A DNA stretch of 64,000 nucleotides from Nocardia cyriacigeorgica. GTDB lineage: Bacteria; Actinomycetota; Actinomycetes; Mycobacteriales; Mycobacteriaceae. The notes beneath the pieces are model-generated. The model did no database searches, was not told the DNA's origin, and saw nothing but the letters and a program-made list of their open reading frames with translations. Position numbers and translations under genes: made by a program. The stretch is from the NCBI RefSeq assembly GCF_005863245.1, contig NZ_VBUT01000001.1, forward strand, positions 620,001-684,000, written 5' to 3'. Positions 36,231 through 44,981 of this stretch are shown here, in pieces (the first letter of the stretch is position 1; each line of letters opens with the position of its first letter).

Positions 36231-37447
36231 GGCTGACGCACCCCTGGAAGCCCGGCGAACAGAATCTGGAAAACCTTGGGCGCGTTGATCGTGAGCTGCG
36301 TCGACGGCGCGTACGGCGCACCCTCGGAGGTATCGGTGACGACGTAGTCAGCGTGGCTACCCGGTTCCCGGTCCACGGTGCCCGCGCAGCGCGGTCCGCC
36401 GGTGGCATTCACCTTCGGCAGATCCTCCGGGTAGGTGTAGGCGGTCTGGCCGTACATGAAGCTCGAATTGAGCCCGACGCCCGGCTGAAGTCCACCGAAG
36501 ACCGCCTCACCTAACGGCAACGCCTTGCCGAGGCCGAGGATCAGGCACGACAGCGCGGGCCGGTACTCGTAGAGCAGTTCGCTCGTAGGCCGCAGCAGCT
36601 CCATTGCGGTAACCAGCGGCTGTTCGTTCTCGCGCATGGCCGAGCCCACGGTATCGGCCAGGCCGGTCAGATTCGCCAGCAGTTCGTCCACCCCCGCGGT
36701 CTCGTCGACGATGGTGCCGCTGGTGACGATGGCGTTGTCGACCGTGCGCAGCAGATCGCCGACGGTATCGGCGTAGATAGTGGTGACCTGTGCGGTGGTG
36801 GCCAGATCCCGTTGCAGCGTGGGCAGGCTGGGGTTGATGTCGCGCAGGTAGGCCTCACTGTTGACGAGCAGATCGCCCAGCTTCTCACCACGGCCCTGCA
36901 AAGCGGTGCCGAGCCCGGCCAGCGTGGCATTGAGCTTTTCCGGCTCGACCTGGGCCAGCACATCGGACAGATGCTGGAACAGCGTGTTGAACTCGACGGT
37001 CACCTTGCTCGCCGCCACCGTCGCACCGGGCTTCAGCGACTCCGACGAAGGCTCCTCGGGCACGGTGAAGTTCACGTACTTGGCGCCGAAGACCGTGGTC
37101 GAGCGGATGTCCACGCCTGCATTGGCGGGCACCAGCTTCAATTGATCCGGGTTCAACGCCAGATTGATGGTCGCGCCGTCGTCGCCGAGCTCGATATCGG
37201 AGACCCGGCCGATCTCGACGCCGCGCACCTTGACCTTCGCGTCCGGGTCGAGCACCAGGCCGCTGCGCGGCGCCTTCACGGCCACCGCGACGGTCTGGTT
37301 GAATCCGCCGACGAACATGATCATCGACACGGTCACCACCGCGACCATGAACAGCACGAGCCCGAGCCCGGCCAGTTTCAGTCCCAGCGGGCCGCGCAGC
37401 CGTGCCGCGAGACCCGAGGACCGCCCCGAAGTTTTCGTGTTCACCAT
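36227..37447 (-). CDS. mce4A: Mce-family protein Mce4A
   Basis: 406 residues, ATG start 4 nt after yrbE4B. Membrane helix LKLAGLGLVLFMVAVVTVSM, MCE domain at about 50-130 (VAVKAPRSGLVLDPDAKVKV, RGVEIGRVSDIELGDDGATI, DIRSTTVFGAKYVNF). The block RSTTVFGAKYV is the hallmark of MceA proteins. The C-terminal domain has two cysteines (LSCLIL, PRCAGT). First MCE subunit, expected to dock on the YrbE permeases. The ATPase MceG is not in the window. Confidence 0.92.
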   Translation of the reverse strand: MVNTKTSGRSSGLAARLRGPLGLKLAGLGLVLFMVAVVTVSMIMFVGGFNQTVAVAVKAPRSGLVLDPDAKVKVRGVEIGRVSDIELGDDGATINLALNPDQLKLVPANAGVDIRSTTVFGAKYVNFTVPEEPSSESLKPGATVAASKVTVEFNTLFQHLSDVLAQVEPEKLNATLAGLGTALQGRGEKLGDLLVNSEAYLRDINPSLPTLQRDLATTAQVTTIYADTVGDLLRTVDNAIVTSGTIVDETAGVDELLANLTGLADTVGSAMRENEQPLVTAMELLRPTSELLYEYRPALSCLILGLGKALPLGEAVFGGLQPGVGLNSSFMYGQTAYTYPEDLPKVNATGGPRCAGTVDREPGSHADYVVTDTSEGAPYAPSTQLTINAPKVFQILFAGLPGVRQP

Positions 37448-37451
37448 GCCG

Positions 37452-38303
37452 CTATCCGGAGAGGTTGAAGTTGCCGGAAGTGCCGTAGATGGCCAGCGAG
37501 ACCAGCAGCGTCACCGTGACCACCGCGACCAGGGAGGCGCGCACCGCGTTACCCACCGCGACACCGACGCCCACCGGACCGCCCGCGGCGTGGAAGCCGT
37601 AGTAGGTGTGGATCATCATCACCGCGACCGCCATCAAGATCGCCTGCACGAACGACCACAGGATGTCGCTCGGGATCAAGAAGGTGGAGAAGTAGTGGTC
37701 GTAGACGCCGGCGGACTGCCCGTAGATCACCACCGTCGCGAACCGGCTGGCGACGAACGAGGCGATCACCGCGAGTGAGTACAGCGGGATGATCGCGATC
37801 ATCCCGGCCAGCACCCGCGTGCCCACCAGGTACGGCACCGGCCGGATGCCCATGGATTCGAGCGCGTCGATCTCCTCGGCCACCCGCATCGCACCCAGCT
37901 GCGCGGTCGAACCGGCGCCGATGGTGGCGGCCAGGCCGATACCGGAGATCACCGGCGCCGCGATGCGCACATTGATGAAGGCGGCGAAGAAGCCGGTCAG
38001 TGCCTCGACGCCGATATTGCCGAGTGAGCTGTAGCCCTGCACCGCGATGGTGCCGCCGGTGAACAGCGTCAGGAACCCGACGATCACCACGGTGCCGCCG
38101 ATGACGGCCAGCGCGCCGGTGCCCATGCTGATCTCGGCGATGAGCCGGATGGTCTCGGTGCGGTAGTGCACCAGCGCCTTCGGCATAGAACCGATCGCAC
38201 GACCGTAGAACACGGCCTGCTGGCCGAGTTCGTCGATCGAGTTCGACATCCGGCGTACCCGCCGCACCAAGCGGGGGAACCGGGACTGGATCACGAACGC
38301 CAT
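37452..38303 (-). CDS. yrbE4B: Permease YrbE4B (MlaE family)
   Basis: 283 residues, 5 or 6 membrane helices, MlaE-type permease. Characteristic cytoplasmic EQ-loop region: AQLGAMRVAEEIDALESMGI, RPVPYLVGTRVLAGMIAIIP. Together with YrbE4A it would form the transmembrane pore of the ABC-type Mce4 importer. Start 4 nt after yrbE4A; an internal ATG at residue 19 is an alternative. Equivalent of Rv3500c. Confidence 0.93.
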   Translation of the reverse strand: MAFVIQSRFPRLVRRVRRMSNSIDELGQQAVFYGRAIGSMPKALVHYRTETIRLIAEISMGTGALAVIGGTVVIVGFLTLFTGGTIAVQGYSSLGNIGVEALTGFFAAFINVRIAAPVISGIGLAATIGAGSTAQLGAMRVAEEIDALESMGIRPVPYLVGTRVLAGMIAIIPLYSLAVIASFVASRFATVVIYGQSAGVYDHYFSTFLIPSDILWSFVQAILMAVAVMMIHTYYGFHAAGGPVGVGVAVGNAVRASLVAVVTVTLLVSLAIYGTSGNFNLSG

Positions 38304-38307
38304 CGGA

Positions 38308-39072
38308 TCACCGCACCGCGAACTTGATGCCGACGGCGGTGACGACGACGTTCACCACGAACAGCGCCATGAACGCGAACACCACGGTCTGGTTCACCGC
38401 ATCACCGACACTCTTGGGTCCGCCTTTGACGTTGAGCCCGAGATAGCAGGCCACCAGGCCGGCGATCAGGCCGAACAGGCCCGCCTTGACCTCGGAGATG
38501 ATCAGCTCGGGCAGGTTGGTGAGCAGGGTGATCCCGTTGACGAAGGCGCCCGGATTCACATCCTGGAGCAGCACCGAGAACAGGAACCCGCCGAGGATGC
38601 CGATGGTGCACACCAGGCCGTTGAGCAACAGCGCCACGAACATCGACGCGAGCACGCGCGGAACCACCAGTCGCTGGACCGGGTCGATGCCGAGCACCTT
38701 CATCGCGTCGATTTCCTCGCGAATGGTGCGCGCGCCGAGGTCGGCGCAGATGGCGGTGGCGCCCGCGCCTGCCACGATGAGCACGGTGACGATCGGGCCG
38801 ACCTGGGTCACCGCGCCGAAGGCGGCGCCCGCGCCGCTGAGGTCGGCCGCGCCGATCTCGCGCAACAGGATGTTCAGCGTGAAGCTCACCAGCACGGTGA
38901 AAGGTATGGCTACCAGCAGGGTCGGCACGATCGAGACTCGCGCGATGAACCAGGACTGGTCGACGAACTCGCGTGCCTGGAAGGGCCGGCGCATGCTGGC
39001 ACGCGCCACTTCCGCCGTGAGGTCGAAGAACCCGCCGACCGCCCGCAATGGCACGGCAAGGACCTCGTTCAT
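38308..39072 (-). CDS. yrbE4A: Permease YrbE4A (MlaE family)
   Basis: 254 residues from ATG 39070-39072, which has AAGGAGG at the right distance. MlaE-type permease with the signature ICADLGARTIREEIDAMKVL, GIDPVQRLVVPRVLASMFVA. It is the first gene of a ten-gene operon (yrbE4A-B, mce4A-F, two mas) with overlaps or gaps of at most 4 bp throughout. A KstR-type box 75 bp upstream suggests control by sterol-derived CoA thioesters. Equivalent of Rv3501c. Confidence 0.93.
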   Translation of the reverse strand: MNEVLAVPLRAVGGFFDLTAEVARASMRRPFQAREFVDQSWFIARVSIVPTLLVAIPFTVLVSFTLNILLREIGAADLSGAGAAFGAVTQVGPIVTVLIVAGAGATAICADLGARTIREEIDAMKVLGIDPVQRLVVPRVLASMFVALLLNGLVCTIGILGGFLFSVLLQDVNPGAFVNGITLLTNLPELIISEVKAGLFGLIAGLVACYLGLNVKGGPKSVGDAVNQTVVFAFMALFVVNVVVTAVGIKFAVR

Positions 39073-39372
39073 CGGCGATCCTCCTTGCCTGACTACTGGT
39101 CCCGCTGACGGACGCGACGGCCGTAACCGTCCCGCGCCCCGGACAAGTAGAACATGTTCACTAAGACTCTGTGGGGCTTTTGGCCCCATTTGAACTGCTA
39201 TTTCGATCCAATCTCAGACAGCAAGATTGGAACCTGGTTCATACGTGTTGAGCATCACTGTTGTGAGTCCCGGCACATACGATCCCCATGTCTACCAACT
39301 GCTGGACGACCGATCAACTCTTGGACGGCCGTTCAGGAAGCGGTCGAGCGGACGGACGGGCAACGGGGCTGG
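39073..39372. other. 300-bp intergenic region upstream of mce4, promoter but no gene
   Basis: Between the start of yrbE4A and the stop of the SDR gene. It is AT-richer than its surroundings from about 39150 to 39320. It contains the KstR-type box at 39148-39161 and a second palindrome, GAACCTGGTTC at 39230-39240, whose AAC and GTT are 3 bp apart instead of 2. No credible coding frame. Confidence 0.6.
39148..39161. promoter_or_regulatory. KstR-type operator upstream of mce4
   Basis: TAGAACATGTTCAC. Matches TnnAACnnGTTnnA in 7 of 8 specified positions (last base C instead of A). It is placed 75 bp before the yrbE4A start. Confidence 0.7.
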
Positions 39373-40278
39373 TCAGCCCAGTTCGTGTAGCGACGTTGCA
39401 GAAAAGGTACGACCTTCCGGCCGCTGGGCGAAGTACCCGCTCAGCGTGGCGGCCAGATCGCCGGTCGACCACTGCTCACCCGTCGCGTCGAAGCGCTGCT
39501 CGACTTCCGGCGCCGCCATCAGCGCGACCATCGGCCCGTACACCACGAACACCTGTCCGTTGACGGCTTCGGCCGCGGGCGAGGACAGATAGGCCACCAG
39601 TCGCGCGACATGATCGGGCGAGAGCGGATCGACCGCACCCTCGGGCGCGTCCTTGAACACAGCCTCGGTCATCGCGGTCCTGGCCCGCGGGCAGATCGCG
39701 TTGGCCCGCACGCCGAAGCGCGAGAGCGCGCGCGACGCCGACAACGTCAGCGCGGTGATGCCCGCCTTGGCCGCGCCGTAGTTCGCCTGCCCTTCCGGAC
39801 CGAGCAGACCGGCCTCGGAGGAGGTGTTGACAATGCGGCCGTACACCGGCGCGCCCGCTTCTTTGGACTTGCCGCGCCAGTACGCGCCCGCGTTGCGGCA
39901 GAGCAGGAAATGGCCGCGCAGATGAACGGCGATCACCGCGTCCCAGTCCTCGTCGGACATATTGAACAGCATCCGGTCGCGGGTGATGCCCGCGTTGTTG
40001 ACCACGATGTCGAGCCCGCCGAAGGCCTCGGTGGCGGTGCGGATCAGTTCGTCGGCGGTGGACCGCTCGGCGACGCTGCCCGCGACGAACTCCGCTTTCG
40101 CACCCAGTGCGCGAATCTCGGCCATGGTCTGGGCCACGGCCTCGGAATCGGCCAGGTCGTTGACGACGACCGAGGCGCCGGCGCCCGCGAGTGCCAGCGC
40201 CTCGGCGCGACCGAGGCCGGCACCCGCCCCGGTCACGATCGCAACACGTCCGGCAAGGCTCACATCGTTATCGTTCAC
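39373..40278 (-). CDS. hsd4A: Short-chain dehydrogenase, Hsd4A-like (17-beta-hydroxysteroid dehydrogenase / 3-hydroxyacyl-CoA dehydrogenase)
   Basis: 301 residues, GTG start. Classical SDR: TGAGAGLGRAEALALAGAGA (cofactor), NNAG region DIVVNNAGITRDRMLFNMSD, catalytic Ser in VNTSSEAGLLG and Tyr-x3-Lys in NYGAAKAGITALTLSAS. The sequence is close to Rv3502c (hsd4A), whose mycobacterial homologue acts as a 22-hydroxy-3-oxo-cholest-4-ene-24-carboxyl-CoA dehydrogenase in side-chain beta-oxidation and on 17-hydroxysteroids. It lies between fdxD and mce4 as in M. tuberculosis, with its own KstR box. Confidence 0.85.
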   Translation of the reverse strand: MNDNDVSLAGRVAIVTGAGAGLGRAEALALAGAGASVVVNDLADSEAVAQTMAEIRALGAKAEFVAGSVAERSTADELIRTATEAFGGLDIVVNNAGITRDRMLFNMSDEDWDAVIAVHLRGHFLLCRNAGAYWRGKSKEAGAPVYGRIVNTSSEAGLLGPEGQANYGAAKAGITALTLSASRALSRFGVRANAICPRARTAMTEAVFKDAPEGAVDPLSPDHVARLVAYLSSPAAEAVNGQVFVVYGPMVALMAAPEVEQRFDATGEQWSTGDLAATLSGYFAQRPEGRTFSATSLHELG

Positions 40279-40289
40279 CGGGCCGACTT

Positions 40290-40303
40290 TAGAACGTGTT
40301 CCA
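40290..40303. promoter_or_regulatory. KstR-type operator upstream of the hsd4A-like gene
   Basis: TAGAACGTGTTCCA. Fits TnnAACnnGTTnnA at every specified base. It lies 11 bp before the SDR start, in the 43-bp gap after fdxD, so this gene can be transcribed separately from fdxD. Confidence 0.85.
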
Positions 40304-40321
40304 GTTCACGGCAAGAGCCGA

Positions 40322-40510
40322 TTACAACAATTTCAGCGCCGCTTTCGGGCATTGCGCTACCGCGTCCTCCACCTCGGCGAGGCGATCGGCGGGCACTTCA
40401 CCCTCGGCAATGTGCAGCACGTCTTCGTCATCGAGTTCGAAGACGTCGGGGGCGATTCCGACACAGATTCCGTTCGCTTCGCACTGGTCGAGATCAACAA
40501 CGACCTTCAT
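40322..40510 (-). CDS. fdxD: 3Fe-4S-type ferredoxin FdxD
   Basis: 62 residues from ATG 40508-40510 with AAGGAGT upstream. Small ferredoxin with the cluster cysteines Cys10 and Cys16 in QCEANGICVG and the late Cys-Pro (AQCPKAAL). The cysteine expected at the middle of the first motif is an Asn, as in mycobacterial Cxx(x)xxC(n)CP ferredoxins that serve P450s. Equivalent of Rv3503c. It may give electrons to CYP125 or another steroid oxygenase. It is divergent from fadE26, sharing a KstR-type operator. Confidence 0.9.
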   Translation of the reverse strand: MKVVVDLDQCEANGICVGIAPDVFELDDEDVLHIAEGEVPADRLAEVEDAVAQCPKAALKLL

Positions 40511-40597
40511 CAGAACTCCTTCACCGCGGCTGTCGCCGAAGAGTAACAAGCCGATGCCGCCGCGCGGGCGGACATCGAGTGGATCCACTATCAATAC

Positions 40598-40611
40598 TGG
40601 AACATGTTTCA
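40598..40611. promoter_or_regulatory. KstR-type operator between fdxD and fadE26
   Basis: TGGAACATGTTTCA. Fits TnnAACnnGTTnnA at every specified base. It sits 88 bp upstream of fdxD and 79 bp upstream of fadE26, so it can serve both. Confidence 0.85.
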
Positions 40612-40689
40612 GTCGATATGCAATGATCGAAACGCCGGTTTCCTATCCGGGTGTCCCTATTCGATGAATGAAGGCCCGAGGTAACGCCC

Positions 40690-41883
40690 ATGCGCATCGC
40701 CTACACGCCGCAGCAGCAACAGCTACGAGCGGAGCTGCGCGACTACTTCGCCACGCTGATCACCCCCGAACGCCGCGCCGCGCTCAGCGCGCAGACCGGC
40801 GAATACGGGCAGGGCAACGTCTACCGCGAGGTCGTGCGGGAGATGGGCCGCGACGGCTGGCTGGCGCTGGGCTGGCCCACGGAGTTCGGCGGCCAGGACC
40901 GGCCGATGCTGGACCAGCTGATCTTCACCGACGAGGCGGCCATCGCGGGCGCGCCGGTGCCGTTCCTGACCATCAACTCCGTCGCGCCGACCATCATGCA
41001 TTACGGCAGCGAGGAACAGAAGAAATTCTTCCTGCCCAAGATCGCGGCCGGTGAGCTGCACTTCTCCATCGGCTACTCCGAGCCGGGCGCGGGCACCGAC
41101 CTGGCCTCGCTGCGCACCACCGCGGTGCGCGACGGCGACGAATACGTCATCAACGGGCAGAAGATGTGGACCAGCCTCATCGCCTACGCCGACTACGTCT
41201 GGCTGGCCTGCCGCACCGATCCGACGGCCAAGAAGCACAAGGGCATCAGCATGCTCATCGTGCCGACCGACGCCGAGGGCTTCTCCTGGACGCCGGTGCA
41301 CACCATGGCCGGACCCGACACCAGCGCCACCTACTACCAGGACGTGCGGGTACCGGTGACCGCCCTGGTTGGCAAGGAGAACGGTGGCTGGCCGCTGGTC
41401 ACCAACCAGCTCAACCACGAGCGGGTCGCGCTCACGTCTTCCGCGCCGCTGGCGCTGGCGCTGCGCCAGACCGTCGAGTGGGCGCGCGAGACCAAATCCT
41501 CGGACGGTTCGCGGGTGATCGACCGCGAATGGGTGCGGTTGAACCTGGCCAAGGTGCACGCCAAGGTCGAATACCTGAAGCTGCTGAACTGGGAGATCGC
41601 CAGCCGCGCCGACGCGGGCGGTGACGCCGCACCGCGGCCGTGGGACGCCTCGGCCTGCAAGGTGTACGGCACCGAATTGGCCACCGAGGCCTACCGGCTG
41701 CTGATGGAGGTGCTCGGACCGCAGGCCTACCTGCGCCAGGACTCCCCCGGTTCGGTGCTGCGCGGACGGCTGGAGCGGATGCACCGGGCCGCGCTGATCC
41801 TGACCTTCGGCGGCGGCACCAACGAGGTCCAGCGCGACATCATCGCCATGACCGCGCTGAAGCAGCCCGCCGCCGCCCGCTGA
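40690..41883 (+). CDS. fadE26: Acyl-CoA dehydrogenase FadE26 (ChsE4)
   Basis: 397 residues. Acyl-CoA dehydrogenase with FAD blocks IGYSEPGAGTDLASL and NGQKMWTSLI, and the C-terminal TFGGGTNEVQRDIIAM. Glu244 in TNQLNHERVALTS occupies the catalytic-base position known for ChsE4. In M. tuberculosis ChsE4 and ChsE5 form an alpha2beta2 enzyme that dehydrogenates cholesterol side-chain CoA thioesters (C27, C24 and C22). The partner gene follows 28 nt downstream, consistent with that complex. Confidence 0.92.
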   Translation: MRIAYTPQQQQLRAELRDYFATLITPERRAALSAQTGEYGQGNVYREVVREMGRDGWLALGWPTEFGGQDRPMLDQLIFTDEAAIAGAPVPFLTINSVAPTIMHYGSEEQKKFFLPKIAAGELHFSIGYSEPGAGTDLASLRTTAVRDGDEYVINGQKMWTSLIAYADYVWLACRTDPTAKKHKGISMLIVPTDAEGFSWTPVHTMAGPDTSATYYQDVRVPVTALVGKENGGWPLVTNQLNHERVALTSSAPLALALRQTVEWARETKSSDGSRVIDREWVRLNLAKVHAKVEYLKLLNWEIASRADAGGDAAPRPWDASACKVYGTELATEAYRLLMEVLGPQAYLRQDSPGSVLRGRLERMHRAALILTFGGGTNEVQRDIIAMTALKQPAAAR

Positions 41884-41911
41884 GACCGGATTTCGAAAGC
41901 AGGAACTCACC

Positions 41912-43018
41912 ATGGATTTCACCCCTACCGAGGCACAGGGCGATCTGGCCCGGCTGACCGGCGAGGTGTGCGCCAAGCTGGTCACCGACGACCGGCTGCG
42001 CGAACTCGACACCGCGGAGGTGCGCTTCGACGAACCGCTGTGGCAGTCGCTGGCCGAGACCGGTGTGCTCGCCGCCGCCCTGCCGGAGGCCGTGGGCGGC
42101 AATGACTTCGGCGTGCTCGAACAAACCTCGATCCTGCGCGAACTCGGCCGGTACGTGGCGGCCGTGCCGTATCTGTCCTCGATCGTGCTCGGGGCGGGTG
42201 CGCTGGCGCGGTACGGCTCTTCCGAGCAGCGCGAGCTCGCCCGGCAGGCCGGGGCCGGCGAGCTGATCCTCACCGCCGCGCTGACCGAGGAACACAACTG
42301 GGACACCGCGACCCCGGACACCACCGCCACCGAAGCCGCCGACGGCTGGCGGGTCACCGGCGCCAAGACCACCGTCCCGGTCGCCGACCGCGCGCACCGG
42401 ATCCTGGTGCCCGCCACCGTGTCCGGGCAGACCGCGGTGTTCCTGGTCGATCCGTCGCACTCGTCGGTGCAGGTGAGCGCTCAGCAGGTGGTCGACCGCA
42501 GCGCGGAGTACCTGGTGGAGTTCACCGAGTCCCCTGCCGAACTGCTCGGCACCCTGGACACCGGCGCCGAGATCGTGGACTGGCTGCTGCTGCGCGCCTG
42601 GCTCGGGCTCAGCGCCCAGCAGCTCGGCACCCTCGAACGAGCCCTGGAACTGGTGGCCGAGTACGCCCGCGAACGCGAGCAGTTCGGCAAGGCCATCGGC
42701 AGCTTCCAGGCCGTGGCCCAGCGCCTGGCCGACGCCTACATCGACGTCGGCGGCCTGCGCCTGACCGTCACCCAGGCCGCCTGGCAGCTCTCCGAGGACC
42801 TGCCCGCGGGCCCCGCCGTGCACACCGCCAAGTTCTGGGCCGCCGAAGCCGGCCACCGCGTCGCCCACACCGTCGTCCACGTGCACGGCGGCGTCGGCAT
42901 CGACCGCGACCACATCGTGCAGAATTACTTCACCGCCGCGAAGCACAACGAATTCGCCCTCGGCCCAGCCCCCGACCACCTGCTCCCCATCGCCGAGCAC
43001 CTGGCCGACTCGGCCTGA
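41912..43018 (+). CDS. fadE27: Acyl-CoA dehydrogenase subunit FadE27 (ChsE5)
   Basis: 368 residues. Acyl-CoA dehydrogenase-like fold but without a clear catalytic Glu at the standard place, as expected of the non-catalytic half of the ChsE4-ChsE5 pair. Readable blocks: GVLAAALPEAVGGNDFG, LGTLERALELVAEYAREREQ, FGKAIGSFQAVAQRLADAYI, and VHVHGGVGIDRDHIVQNYF. It would complete the FAD site of FadE26. Two-gene operon; a very strong hairpin follows. Confidence 0.92.
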   Translation: MDFTPTEAQGDLARLTGEVCAKLVTDDRLRELDTAEVRFDEPLWQSLAETGVLAAALPEAVGGNDFGVLEQTSILRELGRYVAAVPYLSSIVLGAGALARYGSSEQRELARQAGAGELILTAALTEEHNWDTATPDTTATEAADGWRVTGAKTTVPVADRAHRILVPATVSGQTAVFLVDPSHSSVQVSAQQVVDRSAEYLVEFTESPAELLGTLDTGAEIVDWLLLRAWLGLSAQQLGTLERALELVAEYAREREQFGKAIGSFQAVAQRLADAYIDVGGLRLTVTQAAWQLSEDLPAGPAVHTAKFWAAEAGHRVAHTVVHVHGGVGIDRDHIVQNYFTAAKHNEFALGPAPDHLLPIAEHLADSA

Positions 43019-43034
43019 GCCACCCCGAAACGAC

Positions 43035-43067
43035 ATCGGCCCGCCGGACATCATCCGGCGGGCCGAT
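43035..43067. terminator. Strong bidirectional hairpin after fadE27
   Basis: A 14-bp perfect stem, ATCGGCCCGCCGGA at 43035-43048 and TCCGGCGGGCCGAT at 43054-43067, with a 5-nt loop. It lies 16 bp after the fadE27 stop and also faces the minus-strand frames that end at 43085. Confidence 0.85.
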
Positions 43068-43084
43068 CTCGTGCGCTCTACTGC

Positions 43085-43234
43085 TCACCTCAGGCGGTCG
43101 TTCAGTTCCTGACCGACGCTGAAGACATACGTTGCCGCCTCGTCGAACAGCCGCTCCCGCTCGGTGATGGCTGCCGCCGCGTCCTCGTCGTCGAATGGCA
43201 AGGGGCGCACCGCCGAATTGCGATGCGCCCTCAC
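43085..43234 (-). CDS. Possible small protein downstream of fadD19
   Basis: 49 codons from GTG 43232-43234, starting 17 bp after the fadD19 stop on the same strand. The translation is protein-like and acidic in its second half (FDDEDAAAAITERERLFDEA, ending FSVGQELNDRLR). No domain is recognised and the ribosome site is weak. It may be a genuine small gene at the end of the fadD19 transcript or a chance frame. Confidence 0.35.
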   Translation of the reverse strand: MRAHRNSAVRPLPFDDEDAAAAITERERLFDEAATYVFSVGQELNDRLR

Positions 43235-43251
43235 CGTCAGTCGTCGAGAAA

Positions 43252-44901
43252 CTATTTGCTGCTCGCCTCGGCGTGCTCGTCGGCGGGGCGGGCTTCGGTC
43301 TGCGCCTTGGCCCAGCGGTAGTCGGGCTTGCCGGCGGGGGAACGCTTGATCTCGTCGACGAACCAGAGGCTGCGCGGCATCTTGTAGGACGAGACCTCCT
43401 TGGTCAGGACCGGGCGCAGCTCCTCCAGGGTGGGGCGCTTGTCGCCGCGACACTGGATTACGGCGGCGACCCGCTGGCCCCAGCGCTCGTCCGGCACACC
43501 GACGACGAGGGCGTCGAAGATCTCTGGATGGGTCTTGAGGGCGCCCTCGACCTCCTCCGGGTAGATCTTCTCGCCGCCGCTGTTGATGCTCACCGAACCA
43601 CGGCCGAGCATGGTGACGGTGCCGTCCTCCTCGACGCGGGCGTAGTCACCCGGAATCGAGTAGCGGACCCCGTTGAACTCCTTGAACGTCGCGGCCGTCT
43701 TGACCGGGTCGTTGTAGTAGCCGAGCGGGATATGGCCCTTGCGGGCGAGCATGCCGACCTTGCCCGAACCCGGCTCGACCGGGTTGCCGTCCTCGTCGAG
43801 CACCTCGGTGGAGGCATCGATCTTCACCCGGGGGCCGCCGGTGTGCGTCGCCCCCTTGGCCGCGATGGCCAAACCGCCGAACCCGGTCTCCGAGGAGCCG
43901 ATCGAGTCGGTGATGACGGTGGTCGGCAACAGTTCCAGGTACTGGTCCTTGAGCGTCGGCGAGAACAGCGCGGCGCTGCTGGCCATCGCCCACAGATTCG
44001 AATGCTTGTACGGCTCACCGGTTTCCGGGTTGCCCTCGCGCAGCGCGTCCAGCATCGGACGCGCCATCGCGTCGCCGGTAATAAAGATCATGTTCACGCC
44101 GTGCCGGTCGATCGCCTGCCACACGCTGTGCCCGCTGAACTCCGGCAGCATGACGGTCTTGCCGCCGTCGAACAGGCCGTGGAAGGTGGCGGCCTGCGAG
44201 CCCCCGTGGATCATCGGCGGGATCGGGTAGCGCACCATCGCGGCACCGGCGGCGCCGTTCTTGGCCTGGGTCCATTCGTCTTCGATCTTCTCGCCGGTGC
44301 CGAAGTTGGTGCCGCCGCCGAGCACCCGCCACCAGTCTTCCTGGCGCCACATCACGCCCTTGGGCATGCCGGTGGTCCCGCCGGTGTAGAGCATGAAGAT
44401 GTCGTCGGGGGAACGTTCACCGAAGTCGCGCGCGCCCGAGCTACCGGCGAGGGCGGCCTCGTATTCGACCGAATCCGCCGCGAGCGGCACCTGTCCGGCG
44501 GTATCGTCGTCGACCACGATCACGGTCTTCAACTTCGGCACATTCGGCCGCACGGCGGTCACCTTGTCGGTGTAGCGACGCTCGTGGATCAACGCCACCA
44601 TGTCCGAATCATCGAAGATATATTGCAACTCGTTCTCGACGTAACGGAAGTTCACGTTGACCATCACCGCGCGCGCCTTGAACACCGCGACCATCGACTC
44701 GACGGCCTCGATCGTGTTGCGCGAGTAGATGCCCACCTTGTCACCCGGCTGGACACCCTGTTCTCGCAGGTAATGGGCTAGCTTGTTGGTCCGCTCCTCC
44801 AACTGCGCATAGGTGACCTCGCGAACGTCGTCGACCAGTGCGACGCGATCGGGCATGAGGTCGATGGTGTGCTCGATGAGGTCCGCTATGTTGTAGCTCA
44901 C
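43252..44901 (-). CDS. fadD19: Steroid-CoA ligase FadD19
   Basis: 549 residues from GTG 44899-44901; the frame continues upstream through the operator, so this start is preferred, and it matches the known N-terminus (NIADLIEHTIDLMPDRVALV). ANL-family adenylating enzyme: P-loop YTGGTTGMPKGVMW (about 172-185), IGSSETGFGG, PGDYARVEEDGTVTMLGRG, and the C-terminal catalytic Lys in RSPAGKPDYRWAK. The tail QTEARPAD is shared with M. tuberculosis FadD19 (Rv3515c). It activates C26/C24 side-chain carboxylates of sterols to CoA and is needed for C24-branched sterols in Rhodococcus. Divergent from echA19. Confidence 0.93.
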   Translation of the reverse strand: MSYNIADLIEHTIDLMPDRVALVDDVREVTYAQLEERTNKLAHYLREQGVQPGDKVGIYSRNTIEAVESMVAVFKARAVMVNVNFRYVENELQYIFDDSDMVALIHERRYTDKVTAVRPNVPKLKTVIVVDDDTAGQVPLAADSVEYEAALAGSSGARDFGERSPDDIFMLYTGGTTGMPKGVMWRQEDWWRVLGGGTNFGTGEKIEDEWTQAKNGAAGAAMVRYPIPPMIHGGSQAATFHGLFDGGKTVMLPEFSGHSVWQAIDRHGVNMIFITGDAMARPMLDALREGNPETGEPYKHSNLWAMASSAALFSPTLKDQYLELLPTTVITDSIGSSETGFGGLAIAAKGATHTGGPRVKIDASTEVLDEDGNPVEPGSGKVGMLARKGHIPLGYYNDPVKTAATFKEFNGVRYSIPGDYARVEEDGTVTMLGRGSVSINSGGEKIYPEEVEGALKTHPEIFDALVVGVPDERWGQRVAAVIQCRGDKRPTLEELRPVLTKEVSSYKMPRSLWFVDEIKRSPAGKPDYRWAKAQTEARPADEHAEASSK

Positions 44902-44912
44902 AGACCTAAAAA

Positions 44913-44926
44913 TAGAACGTGTTACT
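44913..44926. promoter_or_regulatory. KstR-type operator between fadD19 and echA19
   Basis: TAGAACGTGTTACT. Matches TnnAACnnGTTnnA at 7 of 8 specified positions. It is 12 bp upstream of the fadD19 GTG and 56 bp upstream of echA19. Confidence 0.75.
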
Positions 44927-44981
44927 GTTCCTGACAAGGGTGCCTTTTCACACCACGTCCTCGAGCCAGGAGATTTCCGCG

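Noticed and set aside
39230..39240. GAACCTGGTTC palindrome as a second mce4 KstR operator
   Set aside because: AAC and GTT are 3 bp apart, which breaks the TnnAACnnGTTnnA spacing; kept only as a note in the intergenic entry.
43252..44901. Ligase considered as FadD17
   Set aside because: The divergent echA19 neighbour and the C-terminal KPDYRWAK...TEARPAD match FadD19.
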